From Acidobacteriota bacterium (GTDB lineage Bacteria; Acidobacteriota; Terriglobia; UBA7540), in the NCBI GenBank assembly GCA_024638215.1, contig JAHEKS010000010.1, positions 1-35,508 on the forward strand: a stretch of 35,508 nt of DNA, written 5' to 3'. This document shows positions 1 to 10,851 of the stretch, piece by piece. A program made the position numbers and the translations under genes. The notes beneath the pieces were generated by a model, which ran no database searches, had not been told where the DNA came from, and saw only the letters and a list, made by a program, of their open reading frames with translations. How positions within the stretch are numbered: position 1 is the first letter of the stretch; every line of letters begins with the position of its first letter.

Positions 1-123
1 GGGTAAAACGCCCAGGTAGCTGCCTTTGCCCGGCACCGTGACCGCTTCGACCGTTTCCTGCACGACCTGGCGGTCCGGCGTGACCACCGAAAGCTGGATC
101 TGATTGGGCAGAGCGTCGGACAT
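1..123 (-). CDS. atpC: ATP synthase epsilon subunit, N-terminal part (runs off window)
   Basis: The first 41 codons of a gene that continues beyond the left edge; the ORF track misses it. It starts at the ATG on the complement of 121-123 and reads MSDALPNQIQLSVVTPDRQ, later GKGSYLGVLP. That matches the N-terminal beta-sandwich of F1 epsilon, which normally has a conserved PG.G..GVLPGHAP segment here. Epsilon sits at the foot of the central stalk, couples gamma rotation to the c-ring and can inhibit ATP hydrolysis. It is the last gene of the atp operon, 83 nt after atpD, and the gap holds a heptad-repeat hairpin. The family call is firm although only a third of the protein is visible. Confidence 0.88.
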   Translation of the reverse strand, partial: MSDALPNQIQLSVVTPDRQVVQETVEAVTVPGKGSYLGVLP

Positions 124-130
124 AACGAAG

Positions 131-204
131 TTAAGAGTTCAGAGTTGAAAGTTAAAGGCAGAAGGTGTGCGCTTTCGACTTTTGACCTTTGACCTTTGAC
201 TTTT
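131..204. repeat. Heptad-repeat hairpin between atpD and atpC
   Basis: The left arm (131-158) has 7-base units such as AGAGTTG and AAAGTTA. The right arm (171-204) has CTTTCGA, CTTTTGA, CCTTTGA, CCTTTGA. The right arm is the approximate reverse complement of the left, so a stem with a short loop is possible. It fills most of the atpD-atpC gap. Confidence 0.8.
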
Positions 205-206
205 CC

Positions 207-1691
<1,485 letters not shown>

Positions 1692-2546
1692 TTACTGGGC
1701 CGCGGCGCCGCTTACGATCTCGATAATCTCCTTGGTAATGGCCGCCTGGCGCACGCGGTTCATGTGCAGCGTGAGCGAGTCGATCATTTCCGCCGCGTTG
1801 TTGGTGGCGGCGTCCATGGCGGTCATCTTGGCGGCCAGTTCACCCGCGTGCGATTCCAGCAGCGCGCGGTAAACCTCGATTTCCACGTAGCGCTCCAGCA
1901 GCACGCCGAAAATCTGCTCCGGCGGCTGCTCGTAGATGTAGTCAATCAGCGTCTCGCTCGCCGCCGGCTTGATGGGTTTGACGGGGAGATACCGCTCCAG
2001 CGTCAGCTTCTGGGTGATGATGGTCTTGGACTCGTTGTAAATGAAGTCCACGGCGTCGGCTTCACCGCGCGTGTAAAGCCCGCTGATCTGCTTGGAGATC
2101 TCCTGCGCGTGCGCGAACTCCAGACGGTTGAAGATGTTCACGTAGTCGGAGAGAATGTTGGCCTGGCGCTTGCGAAAATAATCGCGCCCCTTGCGTCCCA
2201 CCGCGATCATCGCAACGTTCTGCCCGGCGTGTTCCTCCAGGTATCTCTCCGTGGCGCGAATCAGGTTGGCATTGAACGCCCCGCAAAGGCCGCGGTCCGC
2301 CGTCACCAGAATCAGCAGAATGTTCTCCACCGGCCGCTCCGCCAGCAACGGGTGCGCGCGCTGTTCGGTGCGCGCCGCCACGCTGCCCAGCAGGCTCAGC
2401 ATCTGGTTGGCGTACGGGCGGATGTTGAAGACGCGTTCCTGCGCGCGCCGCAAACGCGCCGCCGCCACCATCTTCATCGCCCGGGTGATCTGCTGCGTGC
2501 TCTTCACCGAGCGAATGCGCCGCCGAATATCGAGGACGTTGGCCAT
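1692..2546 (-). CDS. atpG: F1 ATP synthase gamma subunit
   Basis: Central rotor shaft of F1, linking c-ring rotation to the catalytic beta sites. The 284-residue length is typical. The N-terminus MANVLDIRRRIRSVKSTQQI and the C-terminus (DAATNNAAEMIDSLTLHMNR...ITKEIIEIVSGA) are the two family signature helices that form the coiled-coil shaft. The middle contains TADRGLCGAFNANL, also a hallmark. It is co-directional with atpA and atpD. It is separated from atpA by about 470 nt that hold a four-helix-bundle gene inside a repeat pair, which is unusual for this operon. Confidence 0.97.
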   Translation of the reverse strand: MANVLDIRRRIRSVKSTQQITRAMKMVAAARLRRAQERVFNIRPYANQMLSLLGSVAARTEQRAHPLLAERPVENILLILVTADRGLCGAFNANLIRATERYLEEHAGQNVAMIAVGRKGRDYFRKRQANILSDYVNIFNRLEFAHAQEISKQISGLYTRGEADAVDFIYNESKTIITQKLTLERYLPVKPIKPAASETLIDYIYEQPPEQIFGVLLERYVEIEVYRALLESHAGELAAKMTAMDAATNNAAEMIDSLTLHMNRVRQAAITKEIIEIVSGAAAQ

Positions 2547-2558
2547 CTTCGGTTAAAA

Positions 2559-2589
2559 GGTCGAAAGTCGAGGGTCGAAAGTCAGAAAC
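2559..2589. repeat. Heptad repeat, left arm, upstream of atpG
   Basis: Four 7-base units: GGTCGAA, AGTCGAG, GGTCGAA and AGTCAGA. It is the inverted partner of the array at 2986-3030, with the four-helix-bundle gene in between. It ends about 12 nt before the atpG start codon on the minus strand. Confidence 0.78.
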
Positions 2590-2618
2590 ACGAGGCGCGT
2601 CGCCTCTTTGCGCGCGCG

Positions 2619-2978
2619 TCAGGCTGCAGCCTCAACCTTCACTCGCAAAGCATGGAGCATCCGCGCGATTCCTGCAATTGAATCCAAGAGTTCCTGCACT
2701 TTTTCGCTCCTGACGTACCCTAAGTCGCGGCCCGACATCAGCAGGTATTCGGTCTCAACCAGAGATCCCTCGGCCACGTTGAGGAATCTCGCGTAATCCT
2801 GCCCTCCGCGCCGTTTGGAGCCTTCAGCGATGTTGGTTGGGACGGAAGATGCAGCCCGGCGAAGTTGCGAGACCAGTCCATATTTCTCTTCGGATGGAAA
2901 TGCACTCGACAAACGGTAAACATCGAGAGTTAATGCGTGGCTTTGTTGCCAAACTTTCAATTCGGTAAAGCGCTGCAT
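2619..2978 (-). CDS. Four-helix-bundle protein of the 23S rRNA intervening-sequence (IVP/S23) family
   Basis: A 119-residue protein of the family first noted in ORFs of 23S rRNA intervening sequences. The Avd protein of diversity-generating retroelements shares the fold. Recognisable segments are LKVWQQSHALTLDVYRL, LVSQLRRAASSVPTNIAEG, YARFLNVAEGSLVETEYLL and a last helix LLDSIAGIARMLHALR. Members form pentameric barrels and are thought to bind nucleic acid; the cellular role is unsettled. This copy is free-standing inside the atp operon between atpA and atpG, in the same direction, and is bracketed by inverted heptad-repeat arrays. It starts at the ATG on 2976-2978, just after the right arm. 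Family call is firm, function unknown. Confidence 0.93.
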   Translation of the reverse strand: MQRFTELKVWQQSHALTLDVYRLSSAFPSEEKYGLVSQLRRAASSVPTNIAEGSKRRGGQDYARFLNVAEGSLVETEYLLMSGRDLGYVRSEKVQELLDSIAGIARMLHALRVKVEAAA

Positions 2979-2985
2979 CTTAATA

Positions 2986-3017
2986 ACCTTTGACGTTCGA
3001 CTTTCAACTTTCGACTC

Positions 3018-3030
<13 letters not shown>
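2986..3030. repeat. Heptad repeat, right arm, at the 3' end of atpA
   Basis: Six 7-base units in register: CTTTGAC, GTTCGAC, TTTCAAC, TTTCGAC, TCTCAAC and TCTTGAC. The array is inverted relative to 2559-2589. The atpA stop codon (TGA on 3018-3020) and its last codons lie inside the array. Confidence 0.8.
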
Positions 3031-4550
<1,520 letters not shown>

Positions 4551-4608
4551 GATTTCAGTTCTCCCCCCGGAAGAAGCGGCACACTGCGGCTCTCCCCCGG
4601 GGCATAAT

Positions 4609-5148
4609 TTAACGGCCGGTCAGCTTTTCGCGGATGCGGTCCAGTTGGCCGCGAACCGTTCCATCATACACGGTGCTTCGAATCTGGGCCAGAATGCCGC
4701 CTAATAGATTCTCGCGGAGATGGAAGTCCATTTCCACCTGCTTTTGCGTGACCTGTTGGAACTGGGAGCGCAGCGTTTGACGCGCCTCCTCGGAAAGCGC
4801 CGACGCCGAGTAAACGTTCACTTCCACGATCCCCATCCGGTCGTTCACGATTCTTGCGAAGGCCTCGCGAATCTCATCAAGCAGCGGCATGCGAAAATGC
4901 GAAACCAGCACGCGCAGGAAATTGGAGGTGATCCGAGAAGCGCCCATCCGCGCCAGGATCGCGTCCAGAACCTTGATTTTGCCGTCGAGCGAGACCGCGG
5001 GAGTCTCAAACACCTCGCGAAGCCCGGGGCCCGCCTGGTAGGCAGCGGCAAAATCCGCCAGCTCGCGCTCCACAGCGCGGTAGTCTCCCCGCGATCCCAC
5101 CACGTCCGCCAGGGCGCGGGCATATCGGCTGGCTACGGCTATCGGCAC
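4609..5148 (-). CDS. atpH: F1 ATP synthase delta subunit
   Basis: Peripheral-stalk subunit holding the F1 hexamer to the b/b' dimer (the OSCP equivalent). The 179-residue length is normal. The N-terminal six-helix domain begins [16 protein letters not shown], matching the family A.RYA.AL signature. The C-terminal part contains [18 protein letters not shown] followed by [14 protein letters not shown], which is diagnostic (usual form LIGGF.....D...D.S...KL). The start is a GTG only 3 nt beyond the atpF stop, so the two are probably translationally coupled. Confidence 0.95.
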   Translation of the reverse strand: MPIAVASRYARALADVVGSRGDYRAVERELADFAAAYQAGPGLREVFETPAVSLDGKIKVLDAILARMGASRITSNFLRVLVSHFRMPLLDEIREAFARIVNDRMGIVEVNVYSASALSEEARQTLRSQFQQVTQKQVEMDFHLRENLLGGILAQIRSTVYDGTVRGQLDRIREKLTGR

Positions 5149-5151
5149 GGT

Positions 5152-5781
5152 TCAGTTCCTTTTTTCTTCGCTTCCCAGGGTGGCAATAAACTGGCTGACC
5201 AGGCGCTCGCGCGCCGCCTCATCCAGCCGATCGCGGATCATCTGCTCGGCGAGCTGCAAAGCCTGCTGGGCGGTGAAGATCCGCAGGTCGAGCTTGGCCG
5301 CCCGGGTGGCCGAGTCTGTGCGCACGCGAGCGGTCTCCAGGATTCTTTCCGCTTCCCGCGCCGATTCCTCGGCCAGTCGCTTCCGCTCGGCTTCCATTTC
5401 CTTCTCGGCCGAAGCTTTGAAGGCCGCGATCTCCTCTTCCAGATGTTTCAGTTTTTCTTCGACCGCCTCGAGCTGGGCCTGGGATTTCTCGAGCGCCGCT
5501 CTTCCCTCTTCCAGCGCCTTGCGGATGCCTTCCGAGCGCTGGGCGAAGAACTCCGCCAACGGTTTGCGCAGCAGATATCCCAGCGCGACGGCAAGAAGGG
5601 TGAAATTGATGATCTTGAAATAGAGTTCGTGCCGTTCTTTTGCGGCTTCCTGGCTTTGTTCTTCCTGTTCGGGAGCGGCGGCCCAAGCCACGGCATGCCA
5701 CGACGAGGCGGCGCTGGCCGCGGTCGCGCCCCAGAGGGTGCAAGCGAGGAGCATTCCAAAAAATAAAGCCCGGCCTCTCAA
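5152..5781 (-). CDS. atpF: ATP synthase b subunit with N-terminal signal-like extension
   Basis: Peripheral-stalk subunit of F0. The 209 residues are longer than the usual 150-170. The extra length is an N-terminal hydrophobic stretch resembling a signal peptide (LFFGMLLACTLWGATAASAAS), then an acidic linker. A single transmembrane helix (about 55-72) follows, then a long charged coiled coil. The start is a TTG that overlaps the b' stop by 4 nt (TTGA). A GGAAGGGG ribosome-binding site 7 nt upstream supports it. A paired, non-identical b and b' is typical of phototrophs and of several other phyla. The signal-like b form is known from some Acidobacteria and Deltaproteobacteria by general experience. 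Function is secure; cleavage of the extension is inferred. Confidence 0.93.
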   Translation of the reverse strand: MRGRALFFGMLLACTLWGATAASAASSWHAVAWAAAPEQEEQSQEAAKERHELYFKIINFTLLAVALGYLLRKPLAEFFAQRSEGIRKALEEGRAALEKSQAQLEAVEEKLKHLEEEIAAFKASAEKEMEAERKRLAEESAREAERILETARVRTDSATRAAKLDLRIFTAQQALQLAEQMIRDRLDEAARERLVSQFIATLGSEEKRN

Positions 5782-6254
5782 TTTCGAGCCCCTTCCCAGC
5801 CGCCCGCGGGTTCCTTGCCGCTCAGAACCGCTTCCGTAATCTTCGCGGCCAGCGGCGCGGAAGCCCTTTCCAATTCCTGCTTGGCCGAATCCACTTCGCG
5901 GCCCAGGCCGTCAAGGGCCTCTTTCAAGGTGGCATCCGCCTTGTCGCGCGCTTGGGCAAGCTGCTTGTCGCGCTCGGCCAGGGCGTCCCGGCGGTCAGCT
6001 TCCCGCCGCCGGTAAACCTCCTGCCGTGCGGCCTGGAAAGTCTCTTCATATTCCGTGGCTTTTGCCTCCGCAGTGGCCGCCTGCTCGCGCGCCCGTTCGA
6101 GCGCTCCGCGCGTCTTGCTTTCCCGCTCTTTCAGGACTGCCAGGATGGGACGGAAAAACAACCAGTCCAGAATCACGAGGAGAAAAAAGACGAAGAGAAC
6201 CGTCGGGATGGTGCGGACGAAAAGGTGTCCAAGCTGGCGAAGGATTTCGTTCAT
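5778..6254 (-). CDS. atpF': ATP synthase b' subunit
   Basis: Second peripheral-stalk subunit, 158 residues. It has an N-terminal transmembrane helix (about 14-36, TIPTVLFVFFLLVILDWLFF) followed by RPILAVLKERESKTRGAL and a long Ala/Glu/Arg-rich coiled coil. It would pair with the product of the overlapping downstream b gene. It is the first gene of the operon: a consensus-like promoter sits 50-80 nt upstream, and the next gene beyond is an unrelated oxidase. No strong ribosome-binding site is visible before the ATG. The missing neighbours, a (atpB) and c (atpE), must be encoded elsewhere. It could be labelled a second atpF. Confidence 0.9.
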   Translation of the reverse strand: MNEILRQLGHLFVRTIPTVLFVFFLLVILDWLFFRPILAVLKERESKTRGALERAREQAATAEAKATEYEETFQAARQEVYRRREADRRDALAERDKQLAQARDKADATLKEALDGLGREVDSAKQELERASAPLAAKITEAVLSGKEPAGGWEGARN

Positions 6255-6304
6255 GAGGAGGAGCCTTCTCGCGGGAGCGGTCCGCTGGGCTTAATGAGCC
6301 AAAA

Positions 6305-6334
6305 AATCTAACACGGATTTTCAGGAAGTGTCAA
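6305..6334 (-). promoter_or_regulatory. Promoter of the atp operon
   Basis: On the minus strand a perfect -35 TTGACA (6329-6334) is followed after 18 nt by a -10 TAGATT (6305-6310, four of six consensus bases). Transcription would begin near 6298, giving a leader of about 44 nt to the atpF' ATG. It marks atpF' as the first gene of the unit. Confidence 0.7.
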
Positions 6335-6402
6335 GAAATGCAGGCGGCCAAATGAGCTCGTATTTGTGCCCCAACACGCTGGTTCGGCACGGAATACGAC
6401 AT

Positions 6403-7776
6403 TTAGGCGTAGGTGACAAATCCCGGGTTCAGCAGGCTTTGGGGATCATATTTCTTTTTCAGTGCCTGAACGGTCTCCCACTTGTCGCCGTAATGAGCTT
6501 TCCATTGCGCGGCGTCGAAGGGAATCCAGCCGGAAAGGTAACGCTTGGCGCCCATCATGGCAGCCGCTTGGCTGGCCATGTTGAGGCGAGGCAGGGCTTC
6601 TTCGAGAAAACGTTGAGGAACGGCGGGCAAGATGCCAAAGCCCATCAGGAAATCGCCCGAAGGCCGCATGAACAGCGGAACGTTCGAGACGTTCCCGCGC
6701 GACGGCCACAGCAGGATGTGCCCGCCCGCAATCGCCTGAGGCGGCAGGTTTTGCAGGACCTGGCCGATATACAGCGCGGTGGTCTGCCAGGGCAGGACGC
6801 ACTCCATCCACGGATGGGCGTACTCCCAGAAGCCGGCGCGTTTCCAAATTGCAAAAAGACTATCGAGGCGTGCGAAAAACTCCAGCATCTCGCCGTCTTC
6901 GGTGTGGACGTGCTTGTAGAACTTGAGGCCGGCGAGTTTTTGCGACACCTCGGGCGCCGCGCCGTCTTCGCACTCGACCGTCGCGTGAAGCGGAAAGAAC
7001 CATTGCGCGAAGGCCTGCCGCGCGCCGCCCACCTTCTTGAACCCTACCGGCGCGGGCACGCACCAGGCTTCGAGAAAATCGAAGCGCTCATCGGTCATCA
7101 CCGCTTTCAAATCTTCCAGCAGCACGCCCAAATCGTCATAGAGAAGATAGAAGCTGCGGAATTTCGGCCGATGCTCGCGCAGGCGCAGTTTGGCTTCGGT
7201 CATTACCCCGAACTGGCCCATGCCGGCGCGCACCGCGTCGAACAATTCCTGATTCTCGCTGGGCGAGCATCGCACGATTTCGGCCTCACCGCTCACCACT
7301 TCAAGCTCCAGGCAATTGTCCGCCTGCGTTCCGTGCCGCCACGAAGCCACTCCCAAACCGCCGGTCGAGAGCGTGCCGCCGACGGTCACGTCCAAGTTAT
7401 TGGTCAGAACCGGCGGGGAAAGGCGTTGCGGCGCCAATTGTTCGACCAAGGAGCGCCACTTGATTCCTGCCTGGCAGACCACCGAGGTTTCCTCCAAGGC
7501 GCGGATTTCGCTCAGGGCCGACATGTCGAGCACCAGGTGCTCGCAAAGCGATTGGCCGGTCTGCGAGTGTCCACCGCCGCGGGTGGATACACCCATGGAA
7601 TGGCGCGCGGCAAACTTCAGTGTCTTCGCCACGTCCTGGGACGATGCCGGACGCACCACCGCCGCCGGCCGGCGCACGATGACCCGGCCAAAGTCGGTCG
7701 AGGCCGCCTCGCGCGAGGCGTCGTCAAGAAGAACCTGACCGGCAATCTCAGCTCCCAATTCGACAGTCCAAGTCAT
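6403..7776 (-). CDS. FAD-linked oxidase, cytokinin-dehydrogenase-like
   Basis: 457 residues of the vanillyl-alcohol-oxidase/PCMH flavoprotein superfamily. The N-terminal FAD-binding domain includes RRPAAVVRPASSQDVAKTL and RGGGHSQTGQSL. The His in GHS (about residue 70) is where plant cytokinin oxidases bind FAD covalently. GGTLSTGGLGVASWRHG is the second flavin loop. The C-terminal half has a YAHPWMECVLPW stretch and ends KKYDPQSLLNPGF, both like the substrate domain of cytokinin dehydrogenases. Such enzymes oxidise the side-chain N-C bond of cytokinins, but the bacterial substrate here is unknown. It starts at ATG 7776 with GGGG 5 nt upstream and is divergent from the radical SAM gene. Family confident, substrate not. 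Confidence 0.85.
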   Translation of the reverse strand: MTWTVELGAEIAGQVLLDDASREAASTDFGRVIVRRPAAVVRPASSQDVAKTLKFAARHSMGVSTRGGGHSQTGQSLCEHLVLDMSALSEIRALEETSVVCQAGIKWRSLVEQLAPQRLSPPVLTNNLDVTVGGTLSTGGLGVASWRHGTQADNCLELEVVSGEAEIVRCSPSENQELFDAVRAGMGQFGVMTEAKLRLREHRPKFRSFYLLYDDLGVLLEDLKAVMTDERFDFLEAWCVPAPVGFKKVGGARQAFAQWFFPLHATVECEDGAAPEVSQKLAGLKFYKHVHTEDGEMLEFFARLDSLFAIWKRAGFWEYAHPWMECVLPWQTTALYIGQVLQNLPPQAIAGGHILLWPSRGNVSNVPLFMRPSGDFLMGFGILPAVPQRFLEEALPRLNMASQAAAMMGAKRYLSGWIPFDAAQWKAHYGDKWETVQALKKKYDPQSLLNPGFVTYA

Positions 7777-7922
7777 GGATTCCCCTCGAAACCGAGTGTT
7801 TTGGGGCGCGGCCTGCGGCCCGGCGCCGCAAACTTGTGTTGAAAGTATCAGGAAACCCTATTGCATTTCTCAGCGTCTCAAAATGGAGTTGTGGATTGCA
7901 AGCATTTTCTGGCGAGGCGGCC

Positions 7923-7940
7923 TTTACAACGTGTTGTAAA
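7923..7940. promoter_or_regulatory. Operator-like perfect inverted repeat before the radical SAM gene
   Basis: The arms TTTACAAC and GTTGTAAA are exact reverse complements separated by GT. The site lies about 55 nt upstream of the radical SAM start, in the divergent gap. A -10-like TAAAAT overlaps its right edge, so a dimeric repressor bound here could block that promoter. Confidence 0.5.
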
Positions 7941-7995
7941 ATGAAGATGCTGCAGGGGAATTAGAACATCTTTACTCCAAGACCCGGGGAACCCT

Positions 7996-9891
7996 ATGAA
8001 CTTTCGGTTCTGGAATCGAATTGGCAGGTCTACCTCTTCCGACGGCGCGGCAGAAGTTCAAACGCCGGTGTACCCGCCCCCCCAAGATGGGGGCCGGCTG
8101 ATCGTCCTCACGGCTCCGCTGAGCGAAACCATTGACCATGCGGGCTACTTCATCCAGATGGCACTGGCCTCGCTGCCCATTTGGATGGAAAGGGTGATCG
8201 ACCGGAAATATCCCCAGTGGCGCAACGTGGAGCGCAATCCCGACGGCTCGGCGCGGCTGATGCCGGCGGGCGTGCGCCTGGTCGAGAAATCCCTGTTGCG
8301 CGAATTCAGTGAAGAAGATGTTATCGCCTGTTATCCGGCTGACCTGCCCAAGTTTATTGGCCCCAAGACGCGAGTGGTGGCCGTCTCGACTCACAATCCG
8401 CTGGGCGTGACCTTTGCCGCGGGCGTTTATACCTCCATGTTCGGAACGTCCAAGCAGCCCATCAATTCGCACTACGCTAGGGAAATGTTCGCGGCGATCA
8501 ACGCCAGCCCGTACCGGAAGCAATTCAAGCTCATCGTGGGAGGCTCGGGCGGCTGGCAGATCATCCAAACCAACAGCTTCGAGCAATTAGGCGTGGACTG
8601 CGTGGTGGAAGGGCGCAGTGAATCGCAGGAATCCATGGAACTGTTCCACAAGGCGATCCGCGGCGAAGACCTGCCGCGCGAAATCAACGTGGCCCATCCC
8701 AAGAGCCGCGAAGAGATTTTGTTTCCCACCAAGCGAACCACCTTCGGCGTGGTGGAAATGACCACGGGTTGCGGCCGCCGTTGCGCTTTCTGCGTCCCCG
8801 ACTTGAATCCGCAGCTTGACGTTCCCAAGTCGAACATCATGGAAGCGGTGCGCGCCAACGTGCGCAACGGCAACAAGCTGATTTCTCTCGCCACCGAAGA
8901 CATGTTTATCTGGGGACAGGTGAAAACCGGCACGCCTTTCTTCTTCCCCAACCGCGAAGCGCTTCTCGACCTCTATTCCGAAATCGTCAATTCGCCCGGC
9001 GTTGAGCAGCACGTTCTGAGCCACGCCACCATGGCACCCCTTGTCGTGGACCCGCTGCTGATCAAAAAGCTCACCGAAATCATGCTGGACAAGAGCCCGA
9101 TCCGCATTCCCATGCTCAGCAGCCACCCCGAAGGCCGCGTGCTCAATCCTCTGATCGGGTTTGAGACCGGCTCGGTGCGCATGGCCAAGAAAATCATGCC
9201 CAGCAAGGCCGTTCCCTTTCCCATTGACGACTGGCCGAGCATCATTCTGGAAGGTTTGAGAATCGCCAACGAAAATAACTGGTTCCCCATGATGACCCTG
9301 ATGGTCGGGAATCCTGGCGAAACCGACGAGGACGTGAAAGCGACCCTCGAATTGGTTTACGAAATCGAGCGCCGCGGGCTTTTCGCGTTCCTGGTGCCTT
9401 CAATCTTCACGCCGCTGCACGACACTCGAATGGAGAAGCAGCATGGGGTCGCGGAAACCAAGAAGCTCTCGCCGCTGCAATGGCAGTTGATGATGAAGTG
9501 CTGGAAGATCAACCTGCGCCCGGGCCAGCAAGCTTGGTGGGCGCCCACGGCGTGGAAAATCGGCGCCATCTTAACCTGGCTCTGGAAACTGCGCCGGCTG
9601 AACGGGCCCAACTTCACCTGGCCGCTGCTGATGTTCGCGAGCGCAGTTCCGGAAAGACTGCTTGGCTGGATGGGAAAGATCTATCTGCCCAAGCCTCTCA
9701 AGACCAAGACGCGCAAGGAACTCCTCGCCGCGGTCAAGCCACACTACCTCCAGTATTTCCGCACCGACAACGGCGACCTGCCCGAAGGCCACACCCCGCC
9801 CCCGTCGCCTGCCGAGCTTGAAGAAGCGCTGCGCATGGGGAATTGGACCCCGTCACGTCCCGATTTCGGCGATCGGCCAGTTTCCGAGTAG
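7996..9891 (+). CDS. B12-binding-type radical SAM protein
   Basis: 631 residues. The N-terminal region (about 120-205) looks like the Rossmann cobalamin-binding domain of class B radical SAM enzymes (VVAVSTHNPLGVTFAAGVY, then FKLIVGGSGGWQI and VDCVVEGRSE). The radical SAM core follows with CGRRCAFC (Cys 259, 263, 266; CxxxCxxC), which binds the [4Fe-4S] cluster that cleaves SAM. MTLMVGNPGETDEDVKATLEL is a typical late-barrel segment of BchE/P-methylase relatives. A hydrophobic C-terminal stretch (PLLMFASAVPERLLGW) may touch the membrane. The reaction cannot be told from sequence: methylation, ring formation and lipid modification are all possible. ATG 7996 has a GGGGA ribosome-binding site. 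It stands alone behind an operator-like palindrome. Confidence 0.85.
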   Translation: MNFRFWNRIGRSTSSDGAAEVQTPVYPPPQDGGRLIVLTAPLSETIDHAGYFIQMALASLPIWMERVIDRKYPQWRNVERNPDGSARLMPAGVRLVEKSLLREFSEEDVIACYPADLPKFIGPKTRVVAVSTHNPLGVTFAAGVYTSMFGTSKQPINSHYAREMFAAINASPYRKQFKLIVGGSGGWQIIQTNSFEQLGVDCVVEGRSESQESMELFHKAIRGEDLPREINVAHPKSREEILFPTKRTTFGVVEMTTGCGRRCAFCVPDLNPQLDVPKSNIMEAVRANVRNGNKLISLATEDMFIWGQVKTGTPFFFPNREALLDLYSEIVNSPGVEQHVLSHATMAPLVVDPLLIKKLTEIMLDKSPIRIPMLSSHPEGRVLNPLIGFETGSVRMAKKIMPSKAVPFPIDDWPSIILEGLRIANENNWFPMMTLMVGNPGETDEDVKATLELVYEIERRGLFAFLVPSIFTPLHDTRMEKQHGVAETKKLSPLQWQLMMKCWKINLRPGQQAWWAPTAWKIGAILTWLWKLRRLNGPNFTWPLLMFASAVPERLLGWMGKIYLPKPLKTKTRKELLAAVKPHYLQYFRTDNGDLPEGHTPPPSPAELEEALRMGNWTPSRPDFGDRPVSE

Positions 9892-10002
9892 GCGGTCACC
9901 CGCCTGCGATCCTCGGCGTGCACGGACGCACCCCCGACTTCCCGCAGGCAGTACCGCGATGATAGAATTTCGGTTATTGGCGGGCAAAAAGGGGAATCTC
10001 GC

Positions 10003-10851
10003 GTGGCCGGGGAAAGAAAATCCGCAACCCCCTCCGGCGTCATGGGCCGATGCAGGCTCTGCCGCGGAGTAGACTACCTCTGCAGCAGCCATCTGATGCC
10101 GGCGGCTCTTTTTCGGCTACTCCGAAGTAGGACTGTCACCCCTCGGGATCCTCTGGTGATATCCGCGCGCTCGACCTTCCAAACTTCCCGCCAGGTTTCC
10201 GAGCACCTCCTATGTGTGGATTGCGAAGATAGACTTCGCAGGGGCGGGGAAAATTGGGTCTTGCGACATTGCTACAGGGGAGGAGGGAGATTCCTGCTCC
10301 GCGAGCAAGTGGTCAGGTCACGACTCCTTGACGACGGGCCGGTGGGAAGAATCTATTCTTCAAAGTCCAATCCGAACATTGACAGCGGGGCTCTCACGTT
10401 CTTCGCTGCAAGCATTTTCTGGAGAGCTGCAGCGCACGCCTGGCAGATCCCAGGGAGGATGCGAGGAAGTCTCATCGATCTGGGACCATACCAGGAATCA
10501 CTGGGCAAGTATCTCTTGGGACAGGAGCCGTTCCCCGGCTCCGCCGCGATGTGGGTCTGGATTTCGCTTTACGACAAACCAAGCAGAGCTGTGACAACAC
10601 CTGACTCTAGTCGAATCTGCAATTGCCACGCACACACGTTCGACATACCTGGGATTCGGTTCAGTCTATTCGTCGGCCGGACGTTGCCTCAGTTTGTTCG
10701 GCTCATGTGTGTTGCAGGTGGCCCGGACGGCCCGATCGTAGCTTCTTACGCTCCAGACGATATCTTGGCGACCCAGGTGAGTCAGATCAGCCAGACCACG
10801 CGACTATCAAAAGCGCTTCAAAGGAAAGGTAAGTGGAGCTGGTCTCCCTGA
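10003..10851 (+). CDS. Unknown protein with HNH-like zinc motifs
   Basis: 282 residues, function not recognised. The N-terminal layout is C17-x2-C20, then S-H30-L-M-P, then LLC71VDC74E. This resembles a recurrent group of uncharacterised proteins with CxxC...SHxxP...CxxCE spacing, which look like HNH/treble-clef nucleases with a zinc knuckle. The rest has an ASIFWRAAAHAW segment and a possible beta-rich C-terminal half. The GTG start at 10003 has AGGGG about 8 nt upstream; an ATG at 10042 is the alternative. Codon use (many AGG, TCA, CTC, GGG) looks less biased than in neighbours, suggesting an accessory, transferred gene. Catalytic activity is only inferred. Confidence 0.7.
   Translation: MAGERKSATPSGVMGRCRLCRGVDYLCSSHLMPAALFRLLRSRTVTPRDPLVISARSTFQTSRQVSEHLLCVDCEDRLRRGGENWVLRHCYRGGGRFLLREQVVRSRLLDDGPVGRIYSSKSNPNIDSGALTFFAASIFWRAAAHAWQIPGRMRGSLIDLGPYQESLGKYLLGQEPFPGSAAMWVWISLYDKPSRAVTTPDSSRICNCHAHTFDIPGIRFSLFVGRTLPQFVRLMCVAGGPDGPIVASYAPDDILATQVSQISQTTRLSKALQRKGKWSWSP

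Noticed and set aside
7897-10422. 16-nt identical match TGCAAGCATTTTCTGG at 7897-7912 and 10407-10422
   Set aside because: One copy is upstream of the radical SAM gene, the other inside the HNH-like gene. A single exact 16-mer pair in 35 kb can arise by chance and flanks do not match, so no attachment site is claimed.
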